NCBI GenBank assembly: GCA_964411665.1
Contig: CAYPMR010000010.1
Location: 1 to 64,000, forward strand
DNA from: CALFCE01 sp964411665
Lineage (GTDB): Bacteria; Pseudomonadota; Gammaproteobacteria; Granulosicoccales; Granulosicoccaceae
DNA length: 64,000 nt
Reading direction: 5' to 3'
Under the pieces are notes generated by a model. The model searched no databases, was not told the DNA's origin, and was given only the letters and a program-made list of their open reading frames with translations. Of this stretch, positions 8,643 through 17,105 are shown piece by piece (the stretch's first letter is position 1; every line of letters starts with the position of its first letter). The translations under genes were made by a program, and so were the position numbers.

Positions 8643-10520
8643 ATGAAGTCAGCAACTGTTGAAAGTCTGGTTAATCCAATCAGTACTTGTAAAGACGCTA
8701 CAAATAATATTAAAGACTGTGATGCTTCCTCACAATTCTCGCTGACTAAGGAAAACGGATTCAGCAAGAACCACGCTCCTGCTGCAGTAAACGTTCAACG
8801 CCATAAAACTGCTAACAGCTGGACCAAACAAGATGTTAATTATCGACTAACAGAGGCTATCAACAAAGCTCCTGTAGCACTGTTAACGATAGATGGTGAT
8901 GGCCAAATTCTCGCTGCAAATAGCGCTTGCAAGAGCATTATGGGGATTCCAGCAACTGTCCTGGCGGGAACAATACTTTTCGAATATCTGTGTTCTGAAT
9001 CAGCCGAAAGCCTAAAAAATGAATTGATCCGCTACAGAGACGGCGCGATCACACTCAGTAATGATCTGTCACTTTCCCTCTCTCATCCCTTGATCGAGGA
9101 GAGGCCTATGCAGGTACTTATCACAAATTCCGAGCCCGCCACTGACGATGATCATCAGGAATTTGTCATCGTTTTGCTGAATCGTTCACGACAACAGCAA
9201 ATAGAAAACCAGTTGCGAGATGCAAAAGACTATTTGGAGCGATTGGCGACACATGATGCCTTGACCGGATTACCAAATCGCATATTTTTCACAGATGCTC
9301 TTCGTGCAGCAATGTTCAACGCGCGCAAAGCTAAACGTCAACTGGCTTTGCTTTACTTTGATATTGATGGCTTCAAAGGAGTCAACGATCAGTATGGACA
9401 CCATGTAGGCGATGCTTTATTGCGCGAGATCGCCAATCGATTGAGAATCCGTACAAGAGAAGTAGGAAGATTGGCGCGTCTGGGCGGTGATGAATTTACG
9501 TTAATCCTGGAGCATACTGGAACACAAGACTCTTTACTAAGAGAAGCAGAAATTGTACGCCTTGCTATTAGTGAACCCTTTCAGGCTTCTTCAACAACTT
9601 TAACGGTTTCTGCCAGTATCGGAATCGCCATCTATCCAGATTTCGCCAAAACCCCAAGACACTTGATTCAGTATGCAGACACTGCTATGTATCAGGCCAA
9701 ACGCTTAGGTGGCAACTGTGTGGTTCAATTTTCTTCAGAACACCAGGAAAAACTTATACGAACTAAGACTTTGGAAAGCGATTTTTCTGCAAGCATTGGA
9801 CGCTCTGAATTTATTCTTAACTTTCAACCAATAGTTGATTGTAATACCGATAAGATCGATACATTAGAAGTATTGGTGAGATGGAATCATCCAGAATACG
9901 GGATCATAGCTCCTGATGAGTTCATTCCTATGGCAGAACGAACAGGGCTAATAAATGAACTTGGTAATTGGATTATAGAAAACGCATGTGAAGCATGTAG
10001 GCGATTGCATAACAGTGGCAACACAGTAAGATTTGCTATTAATATTTCGCCAATTCAACTAAACAATAAAAACTTGGCCAACGACATTCTTAGTTGTCTG
10101 CAAAGATACAACCTACAGCCGGAGTGGTTTGATTTGGAGATAACCGAAAGTTGTATCATGAGCGATATCGATTGCGCACTGACACAGATTGAAGAGTTGG
10201 GGAAAAGTGGGTTTTCTATTGCTGTTGACGACTTTGGAACAGGCCACTCATCACTCGCTCGTTTATCCAGCCTGCCTGTTTCAAAAATCAAACTTGATCG
10301 TTTATTTACTTCCGGATTAACAAAAAATGCTGATTCGAAAATAATCGTTAAGGGTTTAATTGGTATTGCTCACGAATTGGGCATGAGTGTTGTTGCTGAG
10401 GGAGTAGAAAATCAACATCAGACAGAACTGTTACAAGGTTACAGATGTGAATATATACAGGGTTATGGAGTTTACCGTCCACAATCAGAAGAAGGGTTAC
10501 CCAGCATACTCGCCAACTAA
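8643..10520 (+). CDS. PAS-GGDEF-EAL c-di-GMP turnover protein
   Basis: A 625-residue cytoplasmic protein. The first 60 residues are unordered and without a domain. A PAS-type sensor covers about 70-185, GGDEF about 200-365 and EAL about 375-620. The GGDEF signature is intact (281-285), but the position of the allosteric RxxD inhibitory site reads RxxG (residues 272-275), so product inhibition is probably lost. In the EAL half the signature is EVL (409-411), yet the other catalytic positions remain: Asn468, Glu in LEITES, the Asp pair in VDDFGTG, Lys near 550, Glu586 in AEGVE and Gln in IQGYG. A phosphodiesterase is therefore likely, with cyclase activity possible. No transmembrane segment is seen. 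It converges on the BLUF-CheB-CheR gene with 34 bp between the stops. Confidence 0.92.
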   Translation: MKSATVESLVNPISTCKDATNNIKDCDASSQFSLTKENGFSKNHAPAAVNVQRHKTANSWTKQDVNYRLTEAINKAPVALLTIDGDGQILAANSACKSIMGIPATVLAGTILFEYLCSESAESLKNELIRYRDGAITLSNDLSLSLSHPLIEERPMQVLITNSEPATDDDHQEFVIVLLNRSRQQQIENQLRDAKDYLERLATHDALTGLPNRIFFTDALRAAMFNARKAKRQLALLYFDIDGFKGVNDQYGHHVGDALLREIANRLRIRTREVGRLARLGGDEFTLILEHTGTQDSLLREAEIVRLAISEPFQASSTTLTVSASIGIAIYPDFAKTPRHLIQYADTAMYQAKRLGGNCVVQFSSEHQEKLIRTKTLESDFSASIGRSEFILNFQPIVDCNTDKIDTLEVLVRWNHPEYGIIAPDEFIPMAERTGLINELGNWIIENACEACRRLHNSGNTVRFAINISPIQLNNKNLANDILSCLQRYNLQPEWFDLEITESCIMSDIDCALTQIEELGKSGFSIAVDDFGTGHSSLARLSSLPVSKIKLDRLFTSGLTKNADSKIIVKGLIGIAHELGMSVVAEGVENQHQTELLQGYRCEYIQGYGVYRPQSEEGLPSILAN

Positions 10521-10554
10521 ATAGCGCGAGATTGCTGAAAATTGCACAAAGAAC

Positions 10555-13500
10555 TTAGTCGATAGTTAGCAAATTTTCTTCAGAATTATTTAATGGATCT
10601 ACTGAAAAAGACTTAAGATTAGACAGATCAAGCATTGTCACGATTGTACCTTGGGCAAAATTCGAATCAATCGTATACGGGTAGATTCCTATATGTAGTC
10701 TTCCCGGACAATCATCATAATCAATGTCACACTCGTAGCTCTTGCCAAGAGAAATAACATGCGCTATTCGTGTTTCCATATCTTCAAATTTCAGTTTCTG
10801 AGCAATCAGTGACACCGGCTTACCAATTGCCGAAGGAGTCAGTCGAGCAAGTTTCATGGCTTGTTTTGTATAACGTCGTATAGAAAGATTCGAATCGATA
10901 AAGACAACGCCTATATCAGTACAGCGCATCAAGTTATCCATGTCGTTTGTCAAATCAGACAGTTCATGAATTTTTGACTGATACTCAAAATTTACCGTGT
11001 ATAGCTCTTCATTGACCGATTGCAATTCTTCATTAGTACTTTGTAGCTCTTCATTGGCGGCCGTTAGTTGTTCAAATGCATCATGTTGTTCCTGATTTGA
11101 TTTTTCCAATTCCTGCACAGTATCGAACAACACTTGGCGGGTATCCTCCAACTGGATCTGGGTCTCAGCTAATTTCTCCCGCGCCTCAGCAGACTGATTG
11201 TTAGCTGCAAAGTCATTCACATCGTCTGTAGTTGCAAGACTGCTGCGAAACTCTTCACTCAAGGTACATGTCAAGAGCCAGTTTGGTTCTTCATTCTCCT
11301 GCACTAGTTTGTGAATTTCCATATCCACACAGATTTTCTGGTTATGATTATCAAAGCACTGAATATCTTTATAGAAAATAAAATTCTGTTCCAGCTTCCT
11401 TAACTGCTGCAGATTGACAACGACCGTAGGAACAAGCGAATTAACCAGCAATTTTTCCAAGCTGGTGTCAGGCTGACCTCTTGCGACCTTCAGCAAACCA
11501 ATCGGATCACAAACAACCAGTTCAATCTCGCGCTTTTCGTTAACAATCAGGGCAGTTTTGTTCTGCGCTAGACAGAGCGCTTCTATACCATTTCTGTACA
11601 TGGGTGGTCTCTTTAATCCAGTTTTTGTATATTTTTTTCTATTCTGGATTGGATTCAAGGTTGTAGATTGAGATGTAGTATTTTTAATTGCATCAAGATG
11701 CAGTGGTATCTTTTTATCGTACTTTTTAATGTGCAGATTCCACTGCGAATTCACCGTCTTAAACTCGCGACCAATTTGCCCTGTGGACTCTGATGGTCCA
11801 AGAAAAAGAAACCCATCCTTGTGTAATGCAAAGTGAAGGACTCTAAGAACATGCGCCTGCAACTCTGGTTGCATGTAAATAATAACATTTCTACAGCAAA
11901 CCAGATGGGTGTTGGTAAATGGTGCATCATCGATCAAATTATGCACAGTTGTTATTACATTTTCTCGAATAAACTGCCGAACTTGGTAAGCATCATCGAC
12001 TTTGACAAAGTACTTTTTTACTTGGTTTTCATTAAAATATTTAAGGCTCGCAGCTTTATACATGCCACTTGCAGTCGACTGCACACTTGTTTCTGACAGG
12101 TCTGTAGCAAATATCTTATAGTTTGGCTGAACTTCGATCTTTTCATAGATCTCCTGCAACATTATTGCAACCGAATAGGCTTCTTCACCAGTTGCACATC
12201 CTGGAACCCATACTCTCAGTGTTTCCCCTTCTGCTAATGTATCCAACAAATTACTACTTACAAGTGCACGCAGAATATCCCAAGCAGCACTGTCTCTGAA
12301 AAACTCAGTTACACAAATCAGCAAATCATTTCTGAGTAATTGCCTTTCTTCTGACGAATTTGAAACTAGATTTAGATATTCATCGAGTGTTCCTAGTTCG
12401 AGGAGTGCCTTTCTTCGAAGTACCCGATTAATGACCGTTTTTCGTTTGTACTTGGTAAAATTCGAACCGTATTTGGCAAGTAACAATAGAATATCTTCTA
12501 TTGTCTTAACTTCGTGATCACTTAATGTAACTTCCGGCGATTCACTTTGCGTTTGAACAGTAGTTTCTATAAAACGTGCCAGTTGTTTCGGGTCTAGTAT
12601 GCGGCTGACAACATTCTCATCTATGGCCGACTGCGGCATAGATTCAAACTCTGCACTTTCCGGGCTTTGGGCAAGCACAATCGCCCCTGCCTCCTGTAGT
12701 GCTTTCGCTCCCCTCGTACCATCGCTACCGCTGCCAGAGAGTATAACTCCGATGACTTTTCGACCATATTGCTTTGCAACACTAGAAAAAAGAATATCAA
12801 TCGGATGAGGGATTTTTGCTTCGAGATCAAGATAATGCAAAGTGCTGGATGGGTCCAAACGAGTCTGATCACTGATATGGATTCTTCCACCCATAACTTC
12901 CAGATTTTTACTGGGCGGAATCAAATGCACAATTCCAGGTAGAATCAAATCACCATCTTGTGCAATCTGCACACTGAAACCTGATTCTCGCTCAAGTATC
13001 GAGTCTAGTAATGTTTTGTGATTAGGTGAGAGATGGATGACAATAAGTATTGATGCATTAATATCTTTTGGAAGATTCCCCAAAAGTTCTTTCATAGCAA
13101 CGATACCACCCGCAGATGCACCGATGGCTATAACTTTCTTTCCAACTATATCGTTTTCTATATTCTCTCTAAGTGGATCGTTGCCCATGCACTCAAGAAG
13201 CCTGCACAACGAAGTTTCAGTAGAGGATTCAATAAGTGATTCCTCTGTACCAGATTCAATTATGTGGATAATAGAATCCAATAGTGTAGTCGTACCACCG
13301 CTTGGCGATGGAAATACCCGCATCATCGACCAATCACTGTAGCGACGAGAATTGGAAGTCGCGAGATGAACAGTGTTCAGAACAACGTGTCTGTCGTCCT
13401 CTTTGATTTTGTCGAAAAGTTCCTGAATCTTGGATTCGGGACCTTCAATGTATTGAAAAAACTTTTGTTGATAAAAACACAATACGCCAGTTATTCCATT

Positions 13501-13632
13501 GCGACCGTTATACAAATTAGCCTTTCTGACCAATTCGTTTATCGCCTCAACTGACAAAGAATCAATAGCTTTGCTCAAATAGCAAAGCGCATGTATGTTT
13601 TCAGGTTGGATTTGGGTAGCAGGTTCTATCAT
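10555..13632 (-). CDS. BLUF-CheB-CheR-coiled coil-PAS hybrid (blue-light sensor fused to chemotaxis adaptation enzymes)
   Basis: A 1025-residue fusion. BLUF domain (about 12-105): Tyr18, Asn42, Gln60, Trp101 and Met103 keep exactly the spacing of Tyr21, Asn45, Gln63, Trp104 and Met106 in AppA, so flavin binding and a photocycle are expected. CheB methylesterase domain (about 165-357): Ser173 in GASAGG, His200 in VIHLSPNH and Asp304 in GSGSDGT form the catalytic triad; the usual receiver domain is absent. CheR methyltransferase (about 375-637): TEFFRD, GCATGEEAYS (SAM site), ATDLS and CCRNVIIYM are present. A divergent PAS-like stretch, a coiled coil (about 815-900, with NEELQ repeats) and a PAS domain (about 900-1010) follow. 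CheB-CheR-PAS hybrids are known; the BLUF front end is unusual. The start is ATG with GAGG five bases upstream; a TTG lies one codon earlier. A small unknown gene lies 18 bp upstream. No CheA, CheW or receptor gene is in the window. Confidence 0.93.
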   Translation of the reverse strand: MIEPATQIQPENIHALCYLSKAIDSLSVEAINELVRKANLYNGRNGITGVLCFYQQKFFQYIEGPESKIQELFDKIKEDDRHVVLNTVHLATSNSRRYSDWSMMRVFPSPSGGTTTLLDSIIHIIESGTEESLIESSTETSLCRLLECMGNDPLRENIENDIVGKKVIAIGASAGGIVAMKELLGNLPKDINASILIVIHLSPNHKTLLDSILERESGFSVQIAQDGDLILPGIVHLIPPSKNLEVMGGRIHISDQTRLDPSSTLHYLDLEAKIPHPIDILFSSVAKQYGRKVIGVILSGSGSDGTRGAKALQEAGAIVLAQSPESAEFESMPQSAIDENVVSRILDPKQLARFIETTVQTQSESPEVTLSDHEVKTIEDILLLLAKYGSNFTKYKRKTVINRVLRRKALLELGTLDEYLNLVSNSSEERQLLRNDLLICVTEFFRDSAAWDILRALVSSNLLDTLAEGETLRVWVPGCATGEEAYSVAIMLQEIYEKIEVQPNYKIFATDLSETSVQSTASGMYKAASLKYFNENQVKKYFVKVDDAYQVRQFIRENVITTVHNLIDDAPFTNTHLVCCRNVIIYMQPELQAHVLRVLHFALHKDGFLFLGPSESTGQIGREFKTVNSQWNLHIKKYDKKIPLHLDAIKNTTSQSTTLNPIQNRKKYTKTGLKRPPMYRNGIEALCLAQNKTALIVNEKREIELVVCDPIGLLKVARGQPDTSLEKLLVNSLVPTVVVNLQQLRKLEQNFIFYKDIQCFDNHNQKICVDMEIHKLVQENEEPNWLLTCTLSEEFRSSLATTDDVNDFAANNQSAEAREKLAETQIQLEDTRQVLFDTVQELEKSNQEQHDAFEQLTAANEELQSTNEELQSVNEELYTVNFEYQSKIHELSDLTNDMDNLMRCTDIGVVFIDSNLSIRRYTKQAMKLARLTPSAIGKPVSLIAQKLKFEDMETRIAHVISLGKSYECDIDYDDCPGRLHIGIYPYTIDSNFAQGTIVTMLDLSNLKSFSVDPLNNSEENLLTID

Positions 13633-13650
13633 CAAGGCCTCATATACATA

Positions 13651-13974
13651 TCATTTTCTCATCAAAGGAAAATGAATTTCACGTATACAATCTGACCCTA
13701 TGCGTATATCGAGAGAAATTTCGTCACGTAAAACAACGATGTCGGATACTTCTAGCAGGAAAAGACAATAAACTTGAAAAGGTTTCGACCCAGGCCAATT
13801 TCCATCTGCGTCGCAATCACTAAAATTAGAGGTATTCGGTGAGACGGCGTCAGGGAAGATCAGTGGCGTTGTGCCTGAGGAGGTATCAATAGACGCGCAG
13901 TCGAAGGTAAGCGAATTGTTCGCTATCAAACTGCTTTTAGGTAATTCGCATACGCAGGACGTTCGCATATCCAT
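13651..13974 (-). CDS. Small hypothetical protein upstream of the BLUF fusion
   Basis: A 107-residue reading frame that I do not recognise. It is probably real: ATG at 13974 has GGAAG six bases upstream, and its stop lies 18 bp before the BLUF-CheB-CheR start, which suggests co-transcription and translation in sequence. The protein has several cysteines (two at residues 7 and 9), an acidic, Ser/Thr/Asn-rich middle and a more hydrophobic, beta-like second half (QVYCLFLLEVSDIVVL). No signal peptide or transmembrane helix is clear. It could be a partner or modulator of the light sensor, but nothing in the sequence proves this. Confidence 0.55.
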   Translation of the reverse strand: MDMRTSCVCELPKSSLIANNSLTFDCASIDTSSGTTPLIFPDAVSPNTSNFSDCDADGNWPGSKPFQVYCLFLLEVSDIVVLRDEISLDIRIGSDCIREIHFPLMRK

Positions 13975-14230
13975 ACGGTACTTCCATTTAAAGCGGCTTT
14001 AGCGCGACCTTTAAGCAACTACAGAGTATAAATTGTGAATTTACTCTACAGTAAATCGCTTAAGAGCATATCGCATCCACTTAGCTGTATCCATTACAGG
14101 AAAACACCTATTATTTTTAATATAATTTGATGCTCGACAATTGTTACATATAAAACTCTTAACTCCTCGTGCTAAAAACTCAATGTACGATTATAAATTT
14201 ACCCGAGTAATATGAGACAAGCACATAATG

Positions 14231-14254
14231 CTCGTACTAACACTCGTACTAACA
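14231..14254. repeat. 12-bp perfect tandem duplication
   Basis: CTCGTACTAACA occurs twice in direct succession, 15 bp beyond the stop codon of the small charged protein. It looks like a recent slippage duplication; no function is evident. Confidence 0.7.
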
Positions 14255-14269
14255 CCGAGAAAGCCTCAA

Positions 14270-14503
14270 TTAACCTTGATCGATCTTGTCGCTATTCCGT
14301 CTTTGGGCTTTTCGCCTGTCTTCTGAAGTAGGTATACTTTCTTTTGAATCTGCCAAGCGCCTTGTTTTTTTACCTCTTTCTTCTAAAGCTTCTTCCATCA
14401 ACAACAACGTCCCTTCCTGCAATTGCTCATCCTGTGGTTTAGGAAGATTGGGGTTTTTGTTTTTTTCAGAAACATTTTGGTTCTTATCAACTTCAACTGA
14501 CAT
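14270..14503 (-). CDS. Small highly charged hypothetical protein
   Basis: 77 residues, rich in Lys, Glu, Gln and Arg, with no hydrophobic core: an unfolded or nucleic-acid- or protein-binding peptide. The C-terminal part has an RRKAQRR basic cluster. ATG at 14503 is preceded by AGGAAGG at good spacing, which supports translation. It lies upstream of the BLUF gene pair on the same strand but about 300 bp away. No family is recognised. Confidence 0.5.
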   Translation of the reverse strand: MSVEVDKNQNVSEKNKNPNLPKPQDEQLQEGTLLLMEEALEERGKKTRRLADSKESIPTSEDRRKAQRRNSDKIDQG

Positions 14504-15037
14504 AACGCTGATACCTTCCTGCTATTCATGAGTCAGAAGACATTCCCCGGCAAACTGATCTCTAAGCCAATGCTGGCTAAAAGTGAATTGCCTCTATAGC
14601 AATGCCCCTATATCTGACAGCAACTTACGACTTATTGTACGACTTTCAGCGGATCGTAGATTCCAACTTCGACAAACAGAAAATCGACCACAGCACTTGG
14701 GTTGCTTAAAAGGACAGGCTGACTTTTACCTTAATTTTCCAATGGAGTCAATCTGTTATCAAGCATAAAACAAGTGCCTACCATCTAACTTTAGTCAGTC
14801 GTTGAAAACATGTAGTTTATTGCAATTTTTCTACGACATCACAAGAAATAAACAGCTGAATACTGCCACTTCTTTTGTTTGCTCAATCGCAAAATTACAA
14901 CAAATAACCTTTGTACAAATCACACATAATCAGGATTTGATCTTTAAAAGGACCATTTAGAACACGCGTATAAGCGATCAATTAAATACTGAAAAATCGA
15001 TCATATAAATTGGTTCTTCTGTTCTGTAAACATTCAG
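14504..15037. other. Intergenic, no gene recognised
   Basis: About 530 AT-rich bases between the small charged protein and the cupin gene. It should hold the promoter for the minus-strand gene ending at 14270 and the 3' end of the cupin transcript. A 61-codon plus-strand frame here (14583-14768) has no ribosome site or protein-like composition and is not called. No clear terminator was seen. Confidence 0.5.
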
Positions 15038-15583
15038 CTATTTATCTTCCACTTGCTCTTCGAACTCAGATCGGCTTTTTTGCATCTCGCGAAAGTTGTC
15101 CATCGAAAATTCAACTTTGTCTCCACTAACCCAATCAAACAAAGATCGTTTTACCTGTGTCAGTGGGCCTTCATAAATATGCAACGCATGACTCAGCCCT
15201 TTACCGTCAGCCGTGACAGCATGGACTACATCAGGTTCGAGACTCATAACCTGCCCTTCACTAATCGATGTGTTTTTTTCCCAAGCTAAGGTATCTCTTA
15301 CGCGACGATAAATCATCTCAACTTCGCAGCCACTGTAAACGGCAATATGAACTGTCATTAGATGTTCATGCGGTGGAAGCACAACATCAGAATCATAACG
15401 ACAAGACCAGATAGAACAGTTTTTATCTTCATGAAGCAGAACTTCATCCGCAGGCTGAGCTGAAATTTCACTCGCCATGGTGCTGTGCTCAGCCATGCTT
15501 TTCTCCAGCACATCCTTGATAGCAGAAGAGGGTTTATCTGATGCCGCCGCATCTATAGCCTGTTCAACAATTTCATCTAACAT
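15038..15583 (-). CDS. Cupin protein, cysteine-dioxygenase-like
   Basis: A 181-residue protein with a single cupin barrel. The first cupin motif reads PPHEHLMTVHIAVYSGCE, giving the HxH pair and a downstream acidic residue; the second motif supplies a His in LEPDVVHAVT. The arrangement resembles thiol dioxygenases (cysteine dioxygenase type I and relatives), which add oxygen to Cys or 3-mercaptopropionate thiols using non-haem iron. Specific substrate residues could not be checked. It is divergent from the triple-RidA gene, with 50 bp between starts, so the two may share control. A sulfur amino acid role would suit a sulfur-oxidising cell, but this is inference. Confidence 0.7.
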   Translation of the reverse strand: MLDEIVEQAIDAAASDKPSSAIKDVLEKSMAEHSTMASEISAQPADEVLLHEDKNCSIWSCRYDSDVVLPPHEHLMTVHIAVYSGCEVEMIYRRVRDTLAWEKNTSISEGQVMSLEPDVVHAVTADGKGLSHALHIYEGPLTQVKRSLFDWVSGDKVEFSMDNFREMQKSRSEFEEQVEDK

Positions 15584-15633
15584 TTAAAGGTGCTCAGATT
15601 GTCTGATCAGATAGGAATCTAGTATATTAAAGC

Positions 15634-16917
15634 ATGGAAAATTTAAGCATAGAAGAACCCAAGACACACAGCTGGCCTGAGAATCACTGGCATTGGCCCG
15701 TTGAGCTATCCCACTATCATGGGGTGCGACGAGGTGGTCTGATATTCACAGGTGGCCAGGCTGACCTTGATCAACACGGCGATGTGGTCAATCCCGGTGA
15801 ATTGACAAAACAAACCCAAAACGTACTGCACCATGTTGAGAAGATCCTTGCCGATTTCGATGCCTCTTTCAGGAACCTTGTTAAATTTGTTATCTACTTT
15901 ACCGGCGATGACTCAGATGAGGCTCAAATACTGGATTTGATTGCCGGCAAGCTCAGCGGCAATACACGTCCCGTCGTATCAAGCATATGCTTACCCGAAT
16001 TGTGTTATCCCGGCATGAGAATAGAGCTCGAAGCGGTGGCTGTAGATCCGGTTCTCCATACGCACACCAATCCGGAATTTAAACGAAGTGATTCCCTACC
16101 GGCTTTGCATACAGCGTTCTCTCACGCAGCTCGATGTAATGATCTGATTTTTACCAGCGATATGTCAGCCGTACAAGCCAACGGTGATATTCATGCGCCC
16201 GATAATATAATCGAGCAAACCCGAATTATGATGAATCAGCTCGACGATGCATTGGGGTTGTTTAAAGCAACGGCAAAAGACGTGCTGAAACTAAATGTTT
16301 TCTATCTCGGTGATGGCACGGCACAGAACTGGGCGGAGCCAGCAGCAATCCGCGCTGCATTTTTCCAAAACCCGGGACCTGCTGCAACCGGAATGGCAGT
16401 CGGCCATTTTGCCCAACCCGGACTGATGACGAAAATATCAGTCACTGCCGCTTCCCTGCCCGATCAAGCAAAGCACCAATCTGCGACTGCTTCAGAACAG
16501 GATTCTAAAGCAGCTATTCGCTATTCATGGCCTGAAGGACATTGGGACTGGACATCACCTCTGCCTTACAAACATGGCAATCGATTTGGCGAGGTTATTC
16601 ACTTGGGAGGTCAGGTGGCGCTGGATAGCAACGCCAATGTGTTACATCCGGATGATATGGTTCAGCAAACCAAAATTGCGCTAAACAATATACAGACGAT
16701 TTTGGCAGACCTTGGCGCAGCCATGGATGACATCGTCAAGGTAACCACTTTTTACAAAGGCAGCGCCTCGGCCGAGGCGCTTCATGAAAACCTGCAAATC
16801 CGATCCAAGGCATTTAACAAGCCGGGACCAGCAACATCCGGCATTCCCATGCCTTATCTTGTTTATGAAGCGATGGTGATAGAAATAGAAGTCATCGCCG
16901 TTGTAGAAGCTGATTAG
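15634..16917 (+). CDS. Tandem triple RidA (YjgF/YER057c/UK114) domain protein
   Basis: 427 residues made of three RidA domains in a row (about 12-140, 150-275 and 292-425). RidA proteins are normally about 130-residue homotrimers that deaminate reactive enamines and imines at subunit interfaces. Domains 1 and 3 share an N-terminal SWPExHWxW signature absent from domain 2. The catalytic Arg (R105 in E. coli RidA) is seen only in domain 1 (Arg112, in NTRPVV); domains 2 and 3 read GPAATG and GPATSG at that place. The acidic partner (E120) is kept in domains 1 (Glu131) and 3 (Glu417) and lost in domain 2. One chain may build a pseudo-trimer with a single complete site. It is divergent from the cupin gene. 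Confidence 0.88.
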   Translation: MENLSIEEPKTHSWPENHWHWPVELSHYHGVRRGGLIFTGGQADLDQHGDVVNPGELTKQTQNVLHHVEKILADFDASFRNLVKFVIYFTGDDSDEAQILDLIAGKLSGNTRPVVSSICLPELCYPGMRIELEAVAVDPVLHTHTNPEFKRSDSLPALHTAFSHAARCNDLIFTSDMSAVQANGDIHAPDNIIEQTRIMMNQLDDALGLFKATAKDVLKLNVFYLGDGTAQNWAEPAAIRAAFFQNPGPAATGMAVGHFAQPGLMTKISVTAASLPDQAKHQSATASEQDSKAAIRYSWPEGHWDWTSPLPYKHGNRFGEVIHLGGQVALDSNANVLHPDDMVQQTKIALNNIQTILADLGAAMDDIVKVTTFYKGSASAEALHENLQIRSKAFNKPGPATSGIPMPYLVYEAMVIEIEVIAVVEAD

Positions 16918-16918
16918 A

Positions 16919-17080
16919 TCAAGGCTTTTTCGGTGTTTCGTACTTTACTTCTTTCTGGAACGGCTTCCAATCAGTGTCATAACCGATAAAGCCTTTTTCA
17001 TTTGGCTTTCTCTGGCTGGTTTTAACATATTCTGTTTCGCCGGGTGGCACTACTGGACGCTCTTTGCTTGGCTCACTCAT
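16919..17080 (-). CDS. Small ORF of 53 residues downstream of the TPR gene
   Basis: A short frame opening with ATG at 17080 and closing with TGA at 16919, one base beyond the stop of the converging triple-RidA gene. AGAGGAT lies eight bases upstream of the ATG, a convincing ribosome site. The product is hydrophilic, with many Lys, Glu and Pro and a compact aromatic patch (GFIGYDTDWKPFQ). No family is recognised. It follows the TPR gene after 25 bp on the same strand, making it the last member of the block downstream of apr. Confidence 0.55.
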   Translation of the reverse strand: MSEPSKERPVVPPGETEYVKTSQRKPNEKGFIGYDTDWKPFQKEVKYETPKKP

Positions 17081-17105
17081 TTACGTATCCTCTTGGTTGA
17101 GAAAA

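Noticed and set aside
14583..14768. 61-codon plus-strand frame between the small charged protein and the cupin
   Set aside because: No ribosome site, no protein-like composition, lies in AT-rich spacer.
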